Shown here piece by piece: positions 16,416 through 24,128 of a DNA stretch of 34,829 nucleotides (the first letter of the stretch is position 1; each line of letters begins with the position of its first letter). This DNA is from Clostridiaceae bacterium (GTDB lineage Bacteria > Bacillota > Clostridia > Oscillospirales > Acutalibacteraceae). The translations under genes were made by a program, and so were the position numbers. Under the pieces are notes generated by a model that was not told where the DNA came from, made no database searches, and worked only from the letters and a program-made list of their open reading frames with translations. The DNA lies in assembly GCA_016296885.1 (NCBI GenBank), contig JAEDHT010000018.1:1-34829 (forward strand). Direction: 5' to 3'.

Positions 16416-18446
16416 TTATTTTGCACCTATCAGAGCATACTCTGATTTCATTTTCTTGTTGGTGTTGAGGATAAGTCCGATCACAACAGCAAATATTGCA
16501 ACGACAGCTATGAAGCCACCGAAAGCTGCACCAATGTTAAGAGTGCCACCAACGATAAGAGTACCGATAGTGTAAACGAAATATGCAACAGTGTACCCAA
16601 CTGCAAGCTGAAGTCCGATACCGCCCCATAGCCATTTTGCACTCTTCATTTCGGCATTCATAGCACCGATAGCAGCAAAGCAAGGAGGAGTGTACAGGTT
16701 AAACATCAAATATGCAAGAGCCGCGACCTTAGTGATTGCCATAATTCCTGCAACCTCTGCGCCTGCACCTTCCATAAGAGCAAGCTCTTCGGTATCAATC
16801 AGGTTTTCAAGACCGACAAAACAAACTGCAAGAGTACCAACAACGTTTTCCTTTGCAATAAAGCCGGTGATAGCTGCCGCAGCCAGTTGCCAAGAAAGAA
16901 CACCTACAATCGGAACTAACAGATAAGCAAAAGGTGATGCTATAGAAGCAAGTATAGAAGAATCGGCGCTTTCGGCAACTGCAAAGTTCCAAGTGAAGGT
17001 CTGCATCAACTGTACTGCCATATTGCATATAAGTATGATGGTTGCAGCCTTAACGATATATGCCCAACCACGAGAGCACATAGATTTAAATGCACCCCAC
17101 AGAGAAGGCGCCTTATATTCGGGAAGTTCAATGATGAAGAAGGACTTTCTTGCTTTGTAACCGGTGATGGCATTGACAAGAAGCGCACCGAGGAAGATCA
17201 GGGCAATACCAGAAAAATACATCAATGCACTAACCCACCAGGCATCCTCAAAGAATGCACCTGCAAAAAGTGCAATAACAGGAATCTTTGCACCGCAAGG
17301 CATAAACGGAGCAAGCATAGCGGTTGCTCTGCGTTCACGCTCATTACGAATGGTACGGCTCGCCATAATACCCGGAACAGCACAACCTACGGTAATAACA
17401 AAAGGAATGACAGACTTACCGGAAAGACCAACCTTTTTGAAAATTGGGTCAAGCACAACAGCAGCACGAGACATATACCCGCAATCCTCTAAAAGAGCGA
17501 TAAGGAAATACATTACCATAACAAGAGGCAAAAAACCGACAACGGCAACCACACCTCCTATAACGCCGTCAACAAGAATAGCGGAAATTAAGTGATTTGC
17601 ATTTTCAAGAAGTCCGGCAACCCATCCTTGGAAGGTTTCAAGAAGCGGAACAAGTCCGGGGATGAATTTATCGCCAACTTCTACACCTTCAGCAATCCAA
17701 GTTCCGAGAGTTGTCTGCGAAATATAAAACACAAGAAACATAACTGCTGCAAAAATCGGTATACCGAGCCACTTGTTTGTAAGAACAGAGTCGATCTTGT
17801 CACCGATATTTTTGTCCTTGGTGAAAACCTTACGGGTTTCAACCTCTTTTACAATACTATTTACAAACTCAAAGCGTTTGCGGTCAGCCGTTTCAACCTG
17901 TGCCTTATCGGTTAGGTCAATATCTACTTGTATGTAAGGTGCGTTTTGCTCTTTTCCTACTTTTGAGATAGCCACTTCAATTACCGCTTTTAAACCATCC
18001 GCCGAAGTGGAAACGGTTTCTATAACAGGACAACCAAGTTTTTCAGAAAGTGCCCCTGCATCAATTTTATTACCTTTTTTCTTACCGATATCACTCTTAT
18101 TGAGGGCAACCACAACAGGAATTCCAAGCTCCAAAAGTTGAGTGGTAAAGAAAAGGCTACGGCTCAGATTTTCTGCGTCCACGATGTTGATGATAACATC
18201 GGGGTTTTCGTTCTTTACGTATAAGCTTGTAATACTCTCCTCACTTGTAAAGGGCGACATGGAATATGCGCCGGGAAGGTCAACAGCAGTAATTTGTTCA
18301 CTACCTGAATACACTTTCTTAATCGGGTGTTCTTTTTTGTCAACGGTAACACCTGCCCAGTTGCCTACCTTTTCATTACGACCGGTCAGGGCATTATACA
18401 TTGTGGTTTTACCTGAGTTTGGGTTGCCTGTTAAAGCAATTCTCAT
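16416..18446 (-). CDS. feoB: Ferrous iron transport protein B
   Basis: FeoB is the GTPase-linked permease for Fe2+ uptake. The N-terminal G domain has G1 GNPNSGKTT, G2 in NWAGVTVDKKE, G3 DLPGAYS and G4 NKSD. It is followed by a polytopic membrane region with the Gate motifs (GCAVPGIMASRT and later FIAKENVVG). The length is about 676 residues, at the short end for the family. An in-frame ATG also exists at 18455, but GGAGG (18460-18456) directly abuts it; the ATG at 18446 has a 9-base spacing and gives the usual MRIALTGNPN start. An 18-bp DtxR-type palindrome lies 32 bases upstream, behind a terminator that follows feoA. Confidence 0.97.
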   Translation of the reverse strand: MRIALTGNPNSGKTTMYNALTGRNEKVGNWAGVTVDKKEHPIKKVYSGSEQITAVDLPGAYSMSPFTSEESITSLYVKNENPDVIINIVDAENLSRSLFFTTQLLELGIPVVVALNKSDIGKKKGNKIDAGALSEKLGCPVIETVSTSADGLKAVIEVAISKVGKEQNAPYIQVDIDLTDKAQVETADRKRFEFVNSIVKEVETRKVFTKDKNIGDKIDSVLTNKWLGIPIFAAVMFLVFYISQTTLGTWIAEGVEVGDKFIPGLVPLLETFQGWVAGLLENANHLISAILVDGVIGGVVAVVGFLPLVMVMYFLIALLEDCGYMSRAAVVLDPIFKKVGLSGKSVIPFVITVGCAVPGIMASRTIRNERERRATAMLAPFMPCGAKIPVIALFAGAFFEDAWWVSALMYFSGIALIFLGALLVNAITGYKARKSFFIIELPEYKAPSLWGAFKSMCSRGWAYIVKAATIILICNMAVQLMQTFTWNFAVAESADSSILASIASPFAYLLVPIVGVLSWQLAAAAITGFIAKENVVGTLAVCFVGLENLIDTEELALMEGAGAEVAGIMAITKVAALAYLMFNLYTPPCFAAIGAMNAEMKSAKWLWGGIGLQLAVGYTVAYFVYTIGTLIVGGTLNIGAAFGGFIAVVAIFAVVIGLILNTNKKMKSEYALIGAK

Positions 18447-18478
18447 GGATTTCATCCTCCTATAAAGTTACAAACATT

Positions 18479-18496
18479 AGTTAGCCGTCGCTAACT
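18479..18496. promoter_or_regulatory. DtxR-type operator upstream of feoB (site A)
   Basis: AGTTAGCCGTCGCTAACT has perfect 7-base arms around CGTC and matches the two copies before feoA. It sits between feoA and feoB. A possible feoB promoter, TTAACA at 18501-18496 with a weak TAATGT at 18479-18474, would have this operator filling its 16-base spacer, which would block polymerase directly. Confidence 0.72.
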
Positions 18497-18504
18497 GTTA
18501 AGCT

Positions 18505-18530
18505 AAAAAAAATAAGCCTAAGCTTATTTT
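18505..18530 (-). terminator. Intrinsic terminator between feoA and feoB
   Basis: On the minus strand AAAATAAGC-TTAG-GCTTATTTT is followed by a run of eight T, starting 8 bases after the feoA stop. It should stop much of the feoA transcript, so feoB probably depends partly on its own promoter. Confidence 0.72.
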
Positions 18531-18537
18531 TATAAAA

Positions 18538-18750
18538 TTAAATAATGATGGCTTCTGCTAATTGGGTATCAATATTATATCGACCATCTTTAATAGAAAC
18601 CGTGCAACCTCCTCTGCGGTGTGCAACTACGGTAATGGCTTCGCCACTATAGCATCCAAGAGAAAACAAAAACGCATTTAGCTCCTCGTCGTCGGTGTTG
18701 ATCTCTTTAATAATATATTCTTTACCTTCTTTTGCACCTTTCAAATTCAT
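18538..18750 (-). CDS. feoA: FeoA family ferrous iron transport protein
   Basis: This is a 70-residue SH3-like protein with the FeoA pattern: LKGAKEGKEYIIKEI at the N-terminus, the turn SLGCYSGEAITVVAHRRGGC in the centre and a C-terminal strand block (DTQLAEAIII) in place of the usual I/V-rich end. FeoA is a small cytosolic protein that acts with FeoB in Fe2+ uptake. The start is backed by AGAGG upstream. A consensus promoter and two DtxR-type operators precede it and a hairpin terminator follows before feoB. It is the first gene of the iron locus. Confidence 0.93.
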   Translation of the reverse strand: MNLKGAKEGKEYIIKEINTDDEELNAFLFSLGCYSGEAITVVAHRRGGCTVSIKDGRYNIDTQLAEAIII

Positions 18751-18776
18751 ACTCTTAACACCTCTGTATCATAAAC

Positions 18777-18794
18777 GGTTAGTTACTGCTAACT
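18777..18794. promoter_or_regulatory. DtxR-type operator in the feoA leader (site B)
   Basis: GGTTAGTTACTGCTAACT is the weakest of the three copies: the outer arms (GTTAG/CTAAC) are kept but the inner GC steps are lost on one side. It is 34 bp from site C, near an integral number of helical turns (about 3.2), and lies downstream of the transcription start, where bound repressor could block elongation. Confidence 0.6.
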
Positions 18795-18810
18795 GCTGGT
18801 TCTAAAATAT

Positions 18811-18828
18811 GGTTAGCCGTTGCTAACC
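18811..18828. promoter_or_regulatory. DtxR-type operator at the feoA start site (site C)
   Basis: GGTTAGCCGTTGCTAACC is an almost perfect 18-bp palindrome beginning 7 bases after the -10 box of the feoA promoter, so it covers the start point. DtxR/IdeR/MntR regulators bind inverted repeats built on TTAG...CTAA, and a DtxR-family gene lies 148 bases away on the other strand. Confidence 0.75.
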
Positions 18829-18835
18829 ACTAAAT

Positions 18836-18863
18836 ATTATACATTTTTTTCTTAATTTGTCAA
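18836..18863 (-). promoter_or_regulatory. Consensus promoter for feoA
   Basis: A perfect TTGACA (18863-18858) and a perfect TATAAT (18841-18836) are separated by 16 bases on the minus strand. A promoter this strong needs a repressor, which fits operator C lying on its start point. Confidence 0.85.
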
Positions 18864-18982
18864 GAGGATTTTTGTAAATTTTTTAAAGTTTTTTGATAAT
18901 TGCCTTCTTCTCGTTGATTTTACGTTTGATGTGTGATATCCTATAAACAAGAAAACAAAAAATAGTATCGGGAGAGTTGGTT

Positions 18983-19348
18983 ATGGCATTAAAACCTTCA
19001 GGTGAAATGTATCTTGAAACAATTTATGTGCTTAGCGAGCATAGTTCTTTTGTAAGATCTATTGATATAGCAGAACGAATGAATTTTTCTAAACCAAGTG
19101 TCAGCCGTGCGGTAGGAATGTTGAAAAAGGAAAAATATATCGTTGTTGATGATAATGGATATATTACACTAACCGATGAAGGACTTAAATTAGCACAGAA
19201 GATTTACGAGCGTCACACGGTTTTAAGCAAGGTTTTAATGATGCTTGGCGTTGATGAAGAAACTGCATCCGAGGATGCTTGTAAAATTGAGCATATCATT
19301 AGTGAGAAGTCTTTTGAAATTATCAAAAAGTATGTAGAAGATATGTGA
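18983..19348 (+). CDS. DtxR family metal-dependent regulator (probable iron sensor)
   Basis: This is a 121-residue protein with an N-terminal winged helix (recognition helix about 36-50, SKPSVSRAVGMLKKE) and a helical dimerisation and metal domain. It lacks the C-terminal SH3 domain, as MntR does. Its ligands, however, match DtxR/IdeR: Met9 (DtxR Met10; MntR has Asp here), Cys100, Glu103 and His104 (DtxR Cys102, Glu105, His106), plus His78 (DtxR His79). This argues for Fe2+ rather than Mn2+. With iron bound it should repress the divergent feo genes through the 18-bp palindromes. A TTG at 18977 is in frame, but the ATG at 18983 has GGGAGAG 6 bases upstream. Ligand roles are by alignment from memory. 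Confidence 0.9.
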   Translation: MALKPSGEMYLETIYVLSEHSSFVRSIDIAERMNFSKPSVSRAVGMLKKEKYIVVDDNGYITLTDEGLKLAQKIYERHTVLSKVLMMLGVDEETASEDACKIEHIISEKSFEIIKKYVEDM

Positions 19349-19413
19349 TATAAAACAGTGTCAAATAGAAAAACTGAATAAGTCCGGTAAAAACGGCTAA
19401 GAAAGGAAAACAC

Positions 19414-19448
19414 CCTCCTATGGCAGAATTATAAAACACCATAGGAGG
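19414..19448. terminator. Hairpin between convergent dtxR-type gene and aroF
   Basis: Perfect 10-base arms (CCTCCTATGG at 19414-19423 and CCATAGGAGG at 19439-19448) enclose a 15-base loop between two convergent genes. The T-runs on either side are short, so it is a moderate terminator at best, usable in both directions. Confidence 0.55.
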
Positions 19449-19511
19449 TCTTATTATACTAAAATGATATCGTCATATAATAAACTACGGAAAATAAGTG
19501 TTAGAATTATC

Positions 19512-20540
19512 TTAAAGTTGATCCGCAAGCTCCAGAATCAATCTCTCGGTCTTTTCCCAGCCAAGGCATGGATCGGTAATGGACTTGCCATATATAGTGC
19601 CGTTGGAGGGTTGGTTGCCATCTTCTATATACGATTCTATCATAAGTCCCTTGACCATATTTTTGATATCAGTGCTATGGCGTGTACTGTGCAAAATTTC
19701 CTTTGCAATTCGAGGTTGCTCGTTCCAACGCTTTCCTGAATTAGCATGGTTTACGTCAATTATTATTGCGGGATTTTGCAGATTGCTCTTTTTATAAAGC
19801 TCATGCAAAAACTGCAAATCCTCGTAGTGATAGTTTGGCACGAAATCACCATGTTTGTTAGAGTACCCTCTTAAAATTGCATGAGCAAAAGGATTACCGG
19901 TGCTTTGAACCTCCCAGCCGGAATATACAAAGGTATATGAATTCTGTGCGGCGGTTACTGAATTCATCATTACATACAAGTCTCCACCAGTTGGGTTTTT
20001 CATACCCACCGGTATATCAAGACCGCTTGCTGTTAGCCTGTGTAGCTGATTTTCTACTGATCTGGCACCGACAGCAACGTAAGACAGACAATCTGCAAGA
20101 TATCTGTGATTTTCAGGATATAGCATCTCATCAGCACAAGAAAAGCCTGTTTGTCTTAATGCCTCGATGTGTAGCTTTCTAATAGCTATAAGGCCTTTCA
20201 ACATATCAGGAGAGCCGTTTGGATTTGGCTGATGAAGCATACCTTTGTAGCCATTTCCAGTGGTTCTTGGCTTGTTAGTATATATTCGGGGAATTATCAT
20301 TATCTTATCTTTTACCCTCTCCTGCACACCACGCAAGCGTGTTATATAATCCAAAACAGCATCCTCACGATCTGCTGAGCACGGACCTATTATAAGCAAT
20401 AGTTTTTTGCTCTCACCAGTAAAGACCTTTTTTATTTCAGCATCATTTTTATTTTTATTTTCAATCATTTCTTCAGAAAGAGGGTACATATCCTTTATTG
20501 CTCTGGATGTGGGCATCTCTCTCACAAATCTCATATTCAT
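19512..20540 (-). CDS. aroF: 3-deoxy-7-phosphoheptulonate synthase (class I DAHP synthase)
   Basis: This enzyme condenses phosphoenolpyruvate with erythrose 4-phosphate, the entry step of the shikimate pathway. Class I AroFGH-type blocks are IIGPCSADR, RIYTNKPRTTGNGYKG, ADEMLYP, VAVGARSVENQLHR, GMKNPTGGD and IIDVNHANSGK. The 342 residues match the class, including the N-terminal segment that in such enzymes carries the feedback site. The effector (Phe or Tyr) cannot be told from sequence with confidence. The ATG at 20540 has GGGAG 8 bases upstream and lies 2 bases after tyrA. Although it encodes the first enzyme, it is the last gene of the eight-gene operon. Confidence 0.96.
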   Translation of the reverse strand: MNMRFVREMPTSRAIKDMYPLSEEMIENKNKNDAEIKKVFTGESKKLLLIIGPCSADREDAVLDYITRLRGVQERVKDKIMIIPRIYTNKPRTTGNGYKGMLHQPNPNGSPDMLKGLIAIRKLHIEALRQTGFSCADEMLYPENHRYLADCLSYVAVGARSVENQLHRLTASGLDIPVGMKNPTGGDLYVMMNSVTAAQNSYTFVYSGWEVQSTGNPFAHAILRGYSNKHGDFVPNYHYEDLQFLHELYKKSNLQNPAIIIDVNHANSGKRWNEQPRIAKEILHSTRHSTDIKNMVKGLMIESYIEDGNQPSNGTIYGKSITDPCLGWEKTERLILELADQL

Positions 20541-20542
20541 AA

Positions 20543-21409
20543 TTATTTCTCCCTTGTTTTGTCAAAAAGTTCTCTTTGGCTGGTGGAGTAGCGCATTATT
20601 TTGCGTATCTCTTCCCTATTGTCATTCTCTATATAAGAATAAAGCTTTGAAAAAGCTTGCTCAAACAGCTTCATCTGTTTTAGTAGGTCATCTTTATTGA
20701 GCAGAAAAAGCTCACTCCACATTTCATCATTTATTTTTGCTATCCTTGTGAGATCTCTGAAAGAGTCTCCGCTGTAGTCGGTCATACACTCTGTATCCCT
20801 GCAAGTCATTAGTGTAATAGCTATACAGTGCGTGAGCTGAGATAGAAAAGCAATCATTTCATCATGTTGTTCCGGCGAAAGCACCGTGATAGTTTTAAAA
20901 CCTAGTATCTGCCCCAACTCTTTGCAAATATCTATTGCATATTGTGTATTCTTTTCGGTGGGTGTAACTATGTAATTAGCATTCTGAAAGATTTCCATGC
21001 GAGAATTTTTGACTCCACTAAACTCGCTTCCTGCCATTGGATGGGCACCGATAAACTCGACATCATCACCTAAGATTTCTTGCACACGATATACTACACT
21101 ACCTTTGACACCGGTAACATCTGTAAGCAAAGCACCTCTCTTTAGATACTTTGAGTAACTCTCCACCCAATCGATAAGATCATGTGGGTAAAGGCCAAAT
21201 ATCACAATATCAAACTGTGAAATAAAACCTTGCTCAGGCTGTGTGCTACCTTGTGTTATCCAATTTTTTTGTAAAGCATAGTCAAGAGAGTCCTGTGAAA
21301 TATCAATTGCACAGACAGTATATCCCTTGGATGATAAAGCTTGCGCATAGCTTCCTCCAATTAGTCCAAGCCCTACTATAAGGATTTTTTTATCAGTATT
21401 CAAGTTCAT
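20543..21409 (-). CDS. tyrA: Prephenate dehydrogenase
   Basis: This enzyme oxidatively decarboxylates prephenate to 4-hydroxyphenylpyruvate, the tyrosine branch. The NAD-binding motif GLGLIGGSYA lies at about residues 13-22; the HPMAGSEFSGV block supplies the catalytic His region. The 288-residue length indicates a catalytic unit without a C-terminal ACT regulatory domain, so feedback control must come from elsewhere or act directly at the active site. Its start overlaps the end of aroA by 17 bases, and aroF begins 2 bases after its stop. Confidence 0.93.
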   Translation of the reverse strand: MNLNTDKKILIVGLGLIGGSYAQALSSKGYTVCAIDISQDSLDYALQKNWITQGSTQPEQGFISQFDIVIFGLYPHDLIDWVESYSKYLKRGALLTDVTGVKGSVVYRVQEILGDDVEFIGAHPMAGSEFSGVKNSRMEIFQNANYIVTPTEKNTQYAIDICKELGQILGFKTITVLSPEQHDEMIAFLSQLTHCIAITLMTCRDTECMTDYSGDSFRDLTRIAKINDEMWSELFLLNKDDLLKQMKLFEQAFSKLYSYIENDNREEIRKIMRYSTSQRELFDKTREK

Positions 21410-22607
21410 ATCTAACCCCCACGCCTAATTCTTGCAATTTATCGAAAAATTCAGGATAGCTCTTTTTTACAGCTTCTGCACCTGTAATTTTTGCCCCCGT
21501 GATACAAGCAAGAAGTGCTTCTGCCATCACTACACGATGGTCGTTATGGCTATCCAGTGTTACACAAGGCTTCTGAAGTTTTCCTTTATGAATAATTACT
21601 TTATTGTCAAGGACATCTGTTTTTATACCAAATTTTTTTAATTCCTGCGCCATAACTGATGCACGATCACTTTCTTTTATCATAAGTCTTTTGGTACCTA
21701 TAAAAGTAGCCCCCTTTTTTGCTGCAGCAGCTGCAAAAAGCACCGGTGCAAGGTCAGGGCAATCAGATATATCTATAGTACGGTCGGGCAAATCTAGTTT
21801 TTTAAGGTTTTCTATACACATCTTGTCACCTTGCAAACTATTGTGATTAAGACCATTAATATGAATACCTGCACCTAGTGAATTGAGCGCATAAAAAAAG
21901 CATGAATTTGACCAATCTCCCTCTACAACACTGTTTCTGCATTGATATGATTGACCACCTGCAATTTTGAAGACATTTTTTTCTTGTTCTATTATTTTTA
22001 TACCAAATTGACTTAAAACATCTATCGTAATATTAATATATGGTCGGCTTTCCACCGGAGGTATTACTTTGATAGTGCTTTCGCCATCAAGCAAAGGCAG
22101 CGCAAACATTAGCCCACTCACAAACTGACTGCTAACATTACCCGGTAACTCATATTCTCCTGCGGACAAGCTCCCGGTGAATGTTATTTCATTTGGTGAT
22201 ATATCCACATCTATTCCCTTGCTCTTAAACAGCTCCTCGTAGACACCTACACCACGCTGTAAAAGCCGCTGTGTGCCTGTAAAACTTGCTTCGTTGGAAA
22301 ACAACAATGAAAGAGGAATAAAAAATCTTAGAGTGCTACCACTCTCATTACAATTAAACGATTTGAAATCTTGGGTAAGACAGGTATCACTGTTTATAGA
22401 TAAAACATCACCATTCAGACTGTAAGTGGCACCTAATGATTTTATACAATTAAGAGTTGCAAGCATATCTTGGCTTTGTGATATGCCTGTGATGGTGCTT
22501 TTTCCTTTTGCAAGTGTGGCACAAATCATCATTCTATGTGCATAGCTTTTTGATGGTGGTGCTGTTATAGTCCCTTTGGCAACGCTAGGTTCAATTATCA
22601 CATCCAT
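21393..22607 (-). CDS. aroA: 3-phosphoshikimate 1-carboxyvinyltransferase (EPSP synthase)
   Basis: This enzyme transfers the enolpyruvyl group of PEP to shikimate 3-phosphate. Conserved blocks are PPSKSYAHRMMI near the N-terminus (family Lys and Arg), NESGSTLRFFIPL, LLQRGVGVYEELF, SSQFVSGLMFALPLL, KESDRASVMAQEL and DHRVVMAEALL. The 404 residues form the usual two-domain inside-out barrel, slightly shorter than the 427 of E. coli. The start overlaps aroQ by 17 bases and the end overlaps tyrA by 17 bases, as expected in a tightly coupled operon. Confidence 0.96.
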   Translation of the reverse strand: MDVIIEPSVAKGTITAPPSKSYAHRMMICATLAKGKSTITGISQSQDMLATLNCIKSLGATYSLNGDVLSINSDTCLTQDFKSFNCNESGSTLRFFIPLSLLFSNEASFTGTQRLLQRGVGVYEELFKSKGIDVDISPNEITFTGSLSAGEYELPGNVSSQFVSGLMFALPLLDGESTIKVIPPVESRPYINITIDVLSQFGIKIIEQEKNVFKIAGGQSYQCRNSVVEGDWSNSCFFYALNSLGAGIHINGLNHNSLQGDKMCIENLKKLDLPDRTIDISDCPDLAPVLFAAAAAKKGATFIGTKRLMIKESDRASVMAQELKKFGIKTDVLDNKVIIHKGKLQKPCVTLDSHNDHRVVMAEALLACITGAKITGAEAVKKSYPEFFDKLQELGVGVRYELEY

Positions 22608-23043
22608 TATTAAACACCTTTTCTAAAAGATAATCTATCGCAAGATTGTAACCAGCAATTCCCTTACCTGTGATTGTATGAACTGCTACATCCCTGATAT
22701 AGCTTATCTGACGATATGGCTCTCGCTTGCTCACATCGCTTATATGCACCTCAACAGTCGGAATGTTTACGCTCTTTACAGCATCTGCGATTGCAATGCT
22801 TGTGTGTGTGTAAGCGGCAGGATTGAACACAATACCATCTACGTTATTATAAAAAGCATTGCCAATAGCATCTACTAAATCACCTTCATGGTTTGATTGA
22901 TAAAATTCTACATCTATATTCTTCTCTTTTGCGTGGACCTTTATAATTTCAACAAGATCATTGTACGTCTGTTTACCATAGATATCTGGCTCACGGATTC
23001 CAAGCAAATTTATGTTAGGCCCATTCAAAACTAATATTTTCAT
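22591..23043 (-). CDS. aroQ: Type II 3-dehydroquinate dehydratase
   Basis: This enzyme removes water from 3-dehydroquinate to give 3-dehydroshikimate. The type II signatures are NGPNINLLGIREPDIYG near the N-terminus, QSNHEGDLVD, NPAAYTHTSIAIADA and VEVHISDVSKREPYR, with the catalytic Tyr in IYG and the His in VHISD. The 150-residue length is typical of the dodecameric small enzyme. Its start overlaps the aroE stop by 4 bases (ATGA). Confidence 0.97.
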   Translation of the reverse strand: MKILVLNGPNINLLGIREPDIYGKQTYNDLVEIIKVHAKEKNIDVEFYQSNHEGDLVDAIGNAFYNNVDGIVFNPAAYTHTSIAIADAVKSVNIPTVEVHISDVSKREPYRQISYIRDVAVHTITGKGIAGYNLAIDYLLEKVFNNGCDN

Positions 23044-24128
23044 TTGGCAATCTCCTTTATTATAAGTTCCGCTATCTCTTCCGGCAAATAATTCCCATTT
23101 ACGGTAATATCACAGTTTTCATAATTATCGCCGAATGATACAATGGCACTATTGCTCATCAGAAACCATATAAAGTCTTCATCTGCATAATTCGCATTGC
23201 TGAGCATAATCACATGGTCACTGTTATTAAAGATGTTGCTAATTAAATTTTTAGATTTATTAAGCTCAGAGTAATTCATCATACAGAGCTTCTTATCAAA
23301 TCTATGTGAGAGATATTTTGCTATACCCCTGTGTTTATCAGACTGATTTGCAAGCAGAACTATATTTTGTTTTTGTAGGCTGACAGAATTGTAAGCCTTG
23401 TTTATTTTATCTAAATCTACATCAATATTTTGAAATAGTGCCGAAGCATAAACCGCCTGAGCAGATAACATATATAATCCACCCTCGCAGATAAGTTTTC
23501 TCTTGCGTCCCTCTAAAATCAGATTACTTCTGATTGGATTATAAATGGCATCTAGAATACCCTCAAGGCTACTAAAACATGAAATATCAATTGGTGATGC
23601 ATTTGTATTCGGATACATACCCACAGGAGTGGTATTGATAATAAACTGTGCGTCCGAGTGGAATTTTATTGTTTCAGTATATGATATTGAGCCATCCTTA
23701 CCACTGCGTGATACAAAAAGAATACATTTTGCACCTAAGCTTTGTGCTACCGCATAGGCTGTTTTTGATGTGCCTCCAGTACCGAGGATAAGCACCTTTT
23801 TACCTTGGAGCTTTGCTCCCATGTACATTAACTGAGCCTTCATTCCATCATAATCGGTGTTATAACCATATAGCTTTCCGTTACGATTCACAATAGTATT
23901 CACAGCACCAATATGTTTTGCCATGGGTGATATTTCATCAAGATACTTAATAACAGTCTGCTTATAAGGAATGGTAACATTAATTCCACAAAAATCCTTT
24001 TTTATCAGAAAATCATGTAATTCATCCGGTCTTAGCTCCATTAATTCGTATTTATAGTTTCCAATATTATTGTGGATTTCACAGGAATAGCTGTGACCAA
24101 GACGTTCACCTATTAGTCCATATTGCAT
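23040..24128 (-). CDS. aroE: Shikimate dehydrogenase fused to a degenerate shikimate-kinase-like domain
   Basis: Residues 1 to about 247 are shikimate dehydrogenase, reducing 3-dehydroshikimate with NADPH. GLIGERLGHSYS starts the substrate site, Lys56 in NVTIPYKQ and Asp92 in NTDYDG are catalytic, and GTGGTSK (116-122) binds the cofactor. Residues about 252-362 do not belong to AroE. QNIVLL followed by IAKYLSHRF resembles the start of shikimate kinase, but the P-loop position reads ANQSDKHRG with no GxxGxGKS/T, the later GGG block reads SNA, and the end (PEEIAELIIKEIAK) is kinase-like. The frame can be opened to 24185, but the ATG at 24128 has AGGAG 7 bases upstream and gives the standard N-terminus. 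It overlaps aroC by 16 bases. The dehydrogenase call is firm; the tail's origin is an inference. Confidence 0.9.
   Translation of the reverse strand: MQYGLIGERLGHSYSCEIHNNIGNYKYELMELRPDELHDFLIKKDFCGINVTIPYKQTVIKYLDEISPMAKHIGAVNTIVNRNGKLYGYNTDYDGMKAQLMYMGAKLQGKKVLILGTGGTSKTAYAVAQSLGAKCILFVSRSGKDGSISYTETIKFHSDAQFIINTTPVGMYPNTNASPIDISCFSSLEGILDAIYNPIRSNLILEGRKRKLICEGGLYMLSAQAVYASALFQNIDVDLDKINKAYNSVSLQKQNIVLLANQSDKHRGIAKYLSHRFDKKLCMMNYSELNKSKNLISNIFNNSDHVIMLSNANYADEDFIWFLMSNSAIVSFGDNYENCDITVNGNYLPEEIAELIIKEIAK

Noticed and set aside
17164..17595. 143-codon open frame on the plus strand
   Set aside because: It lies antisense within feoB, whose motifs are intact, and shows no family motif of its own.
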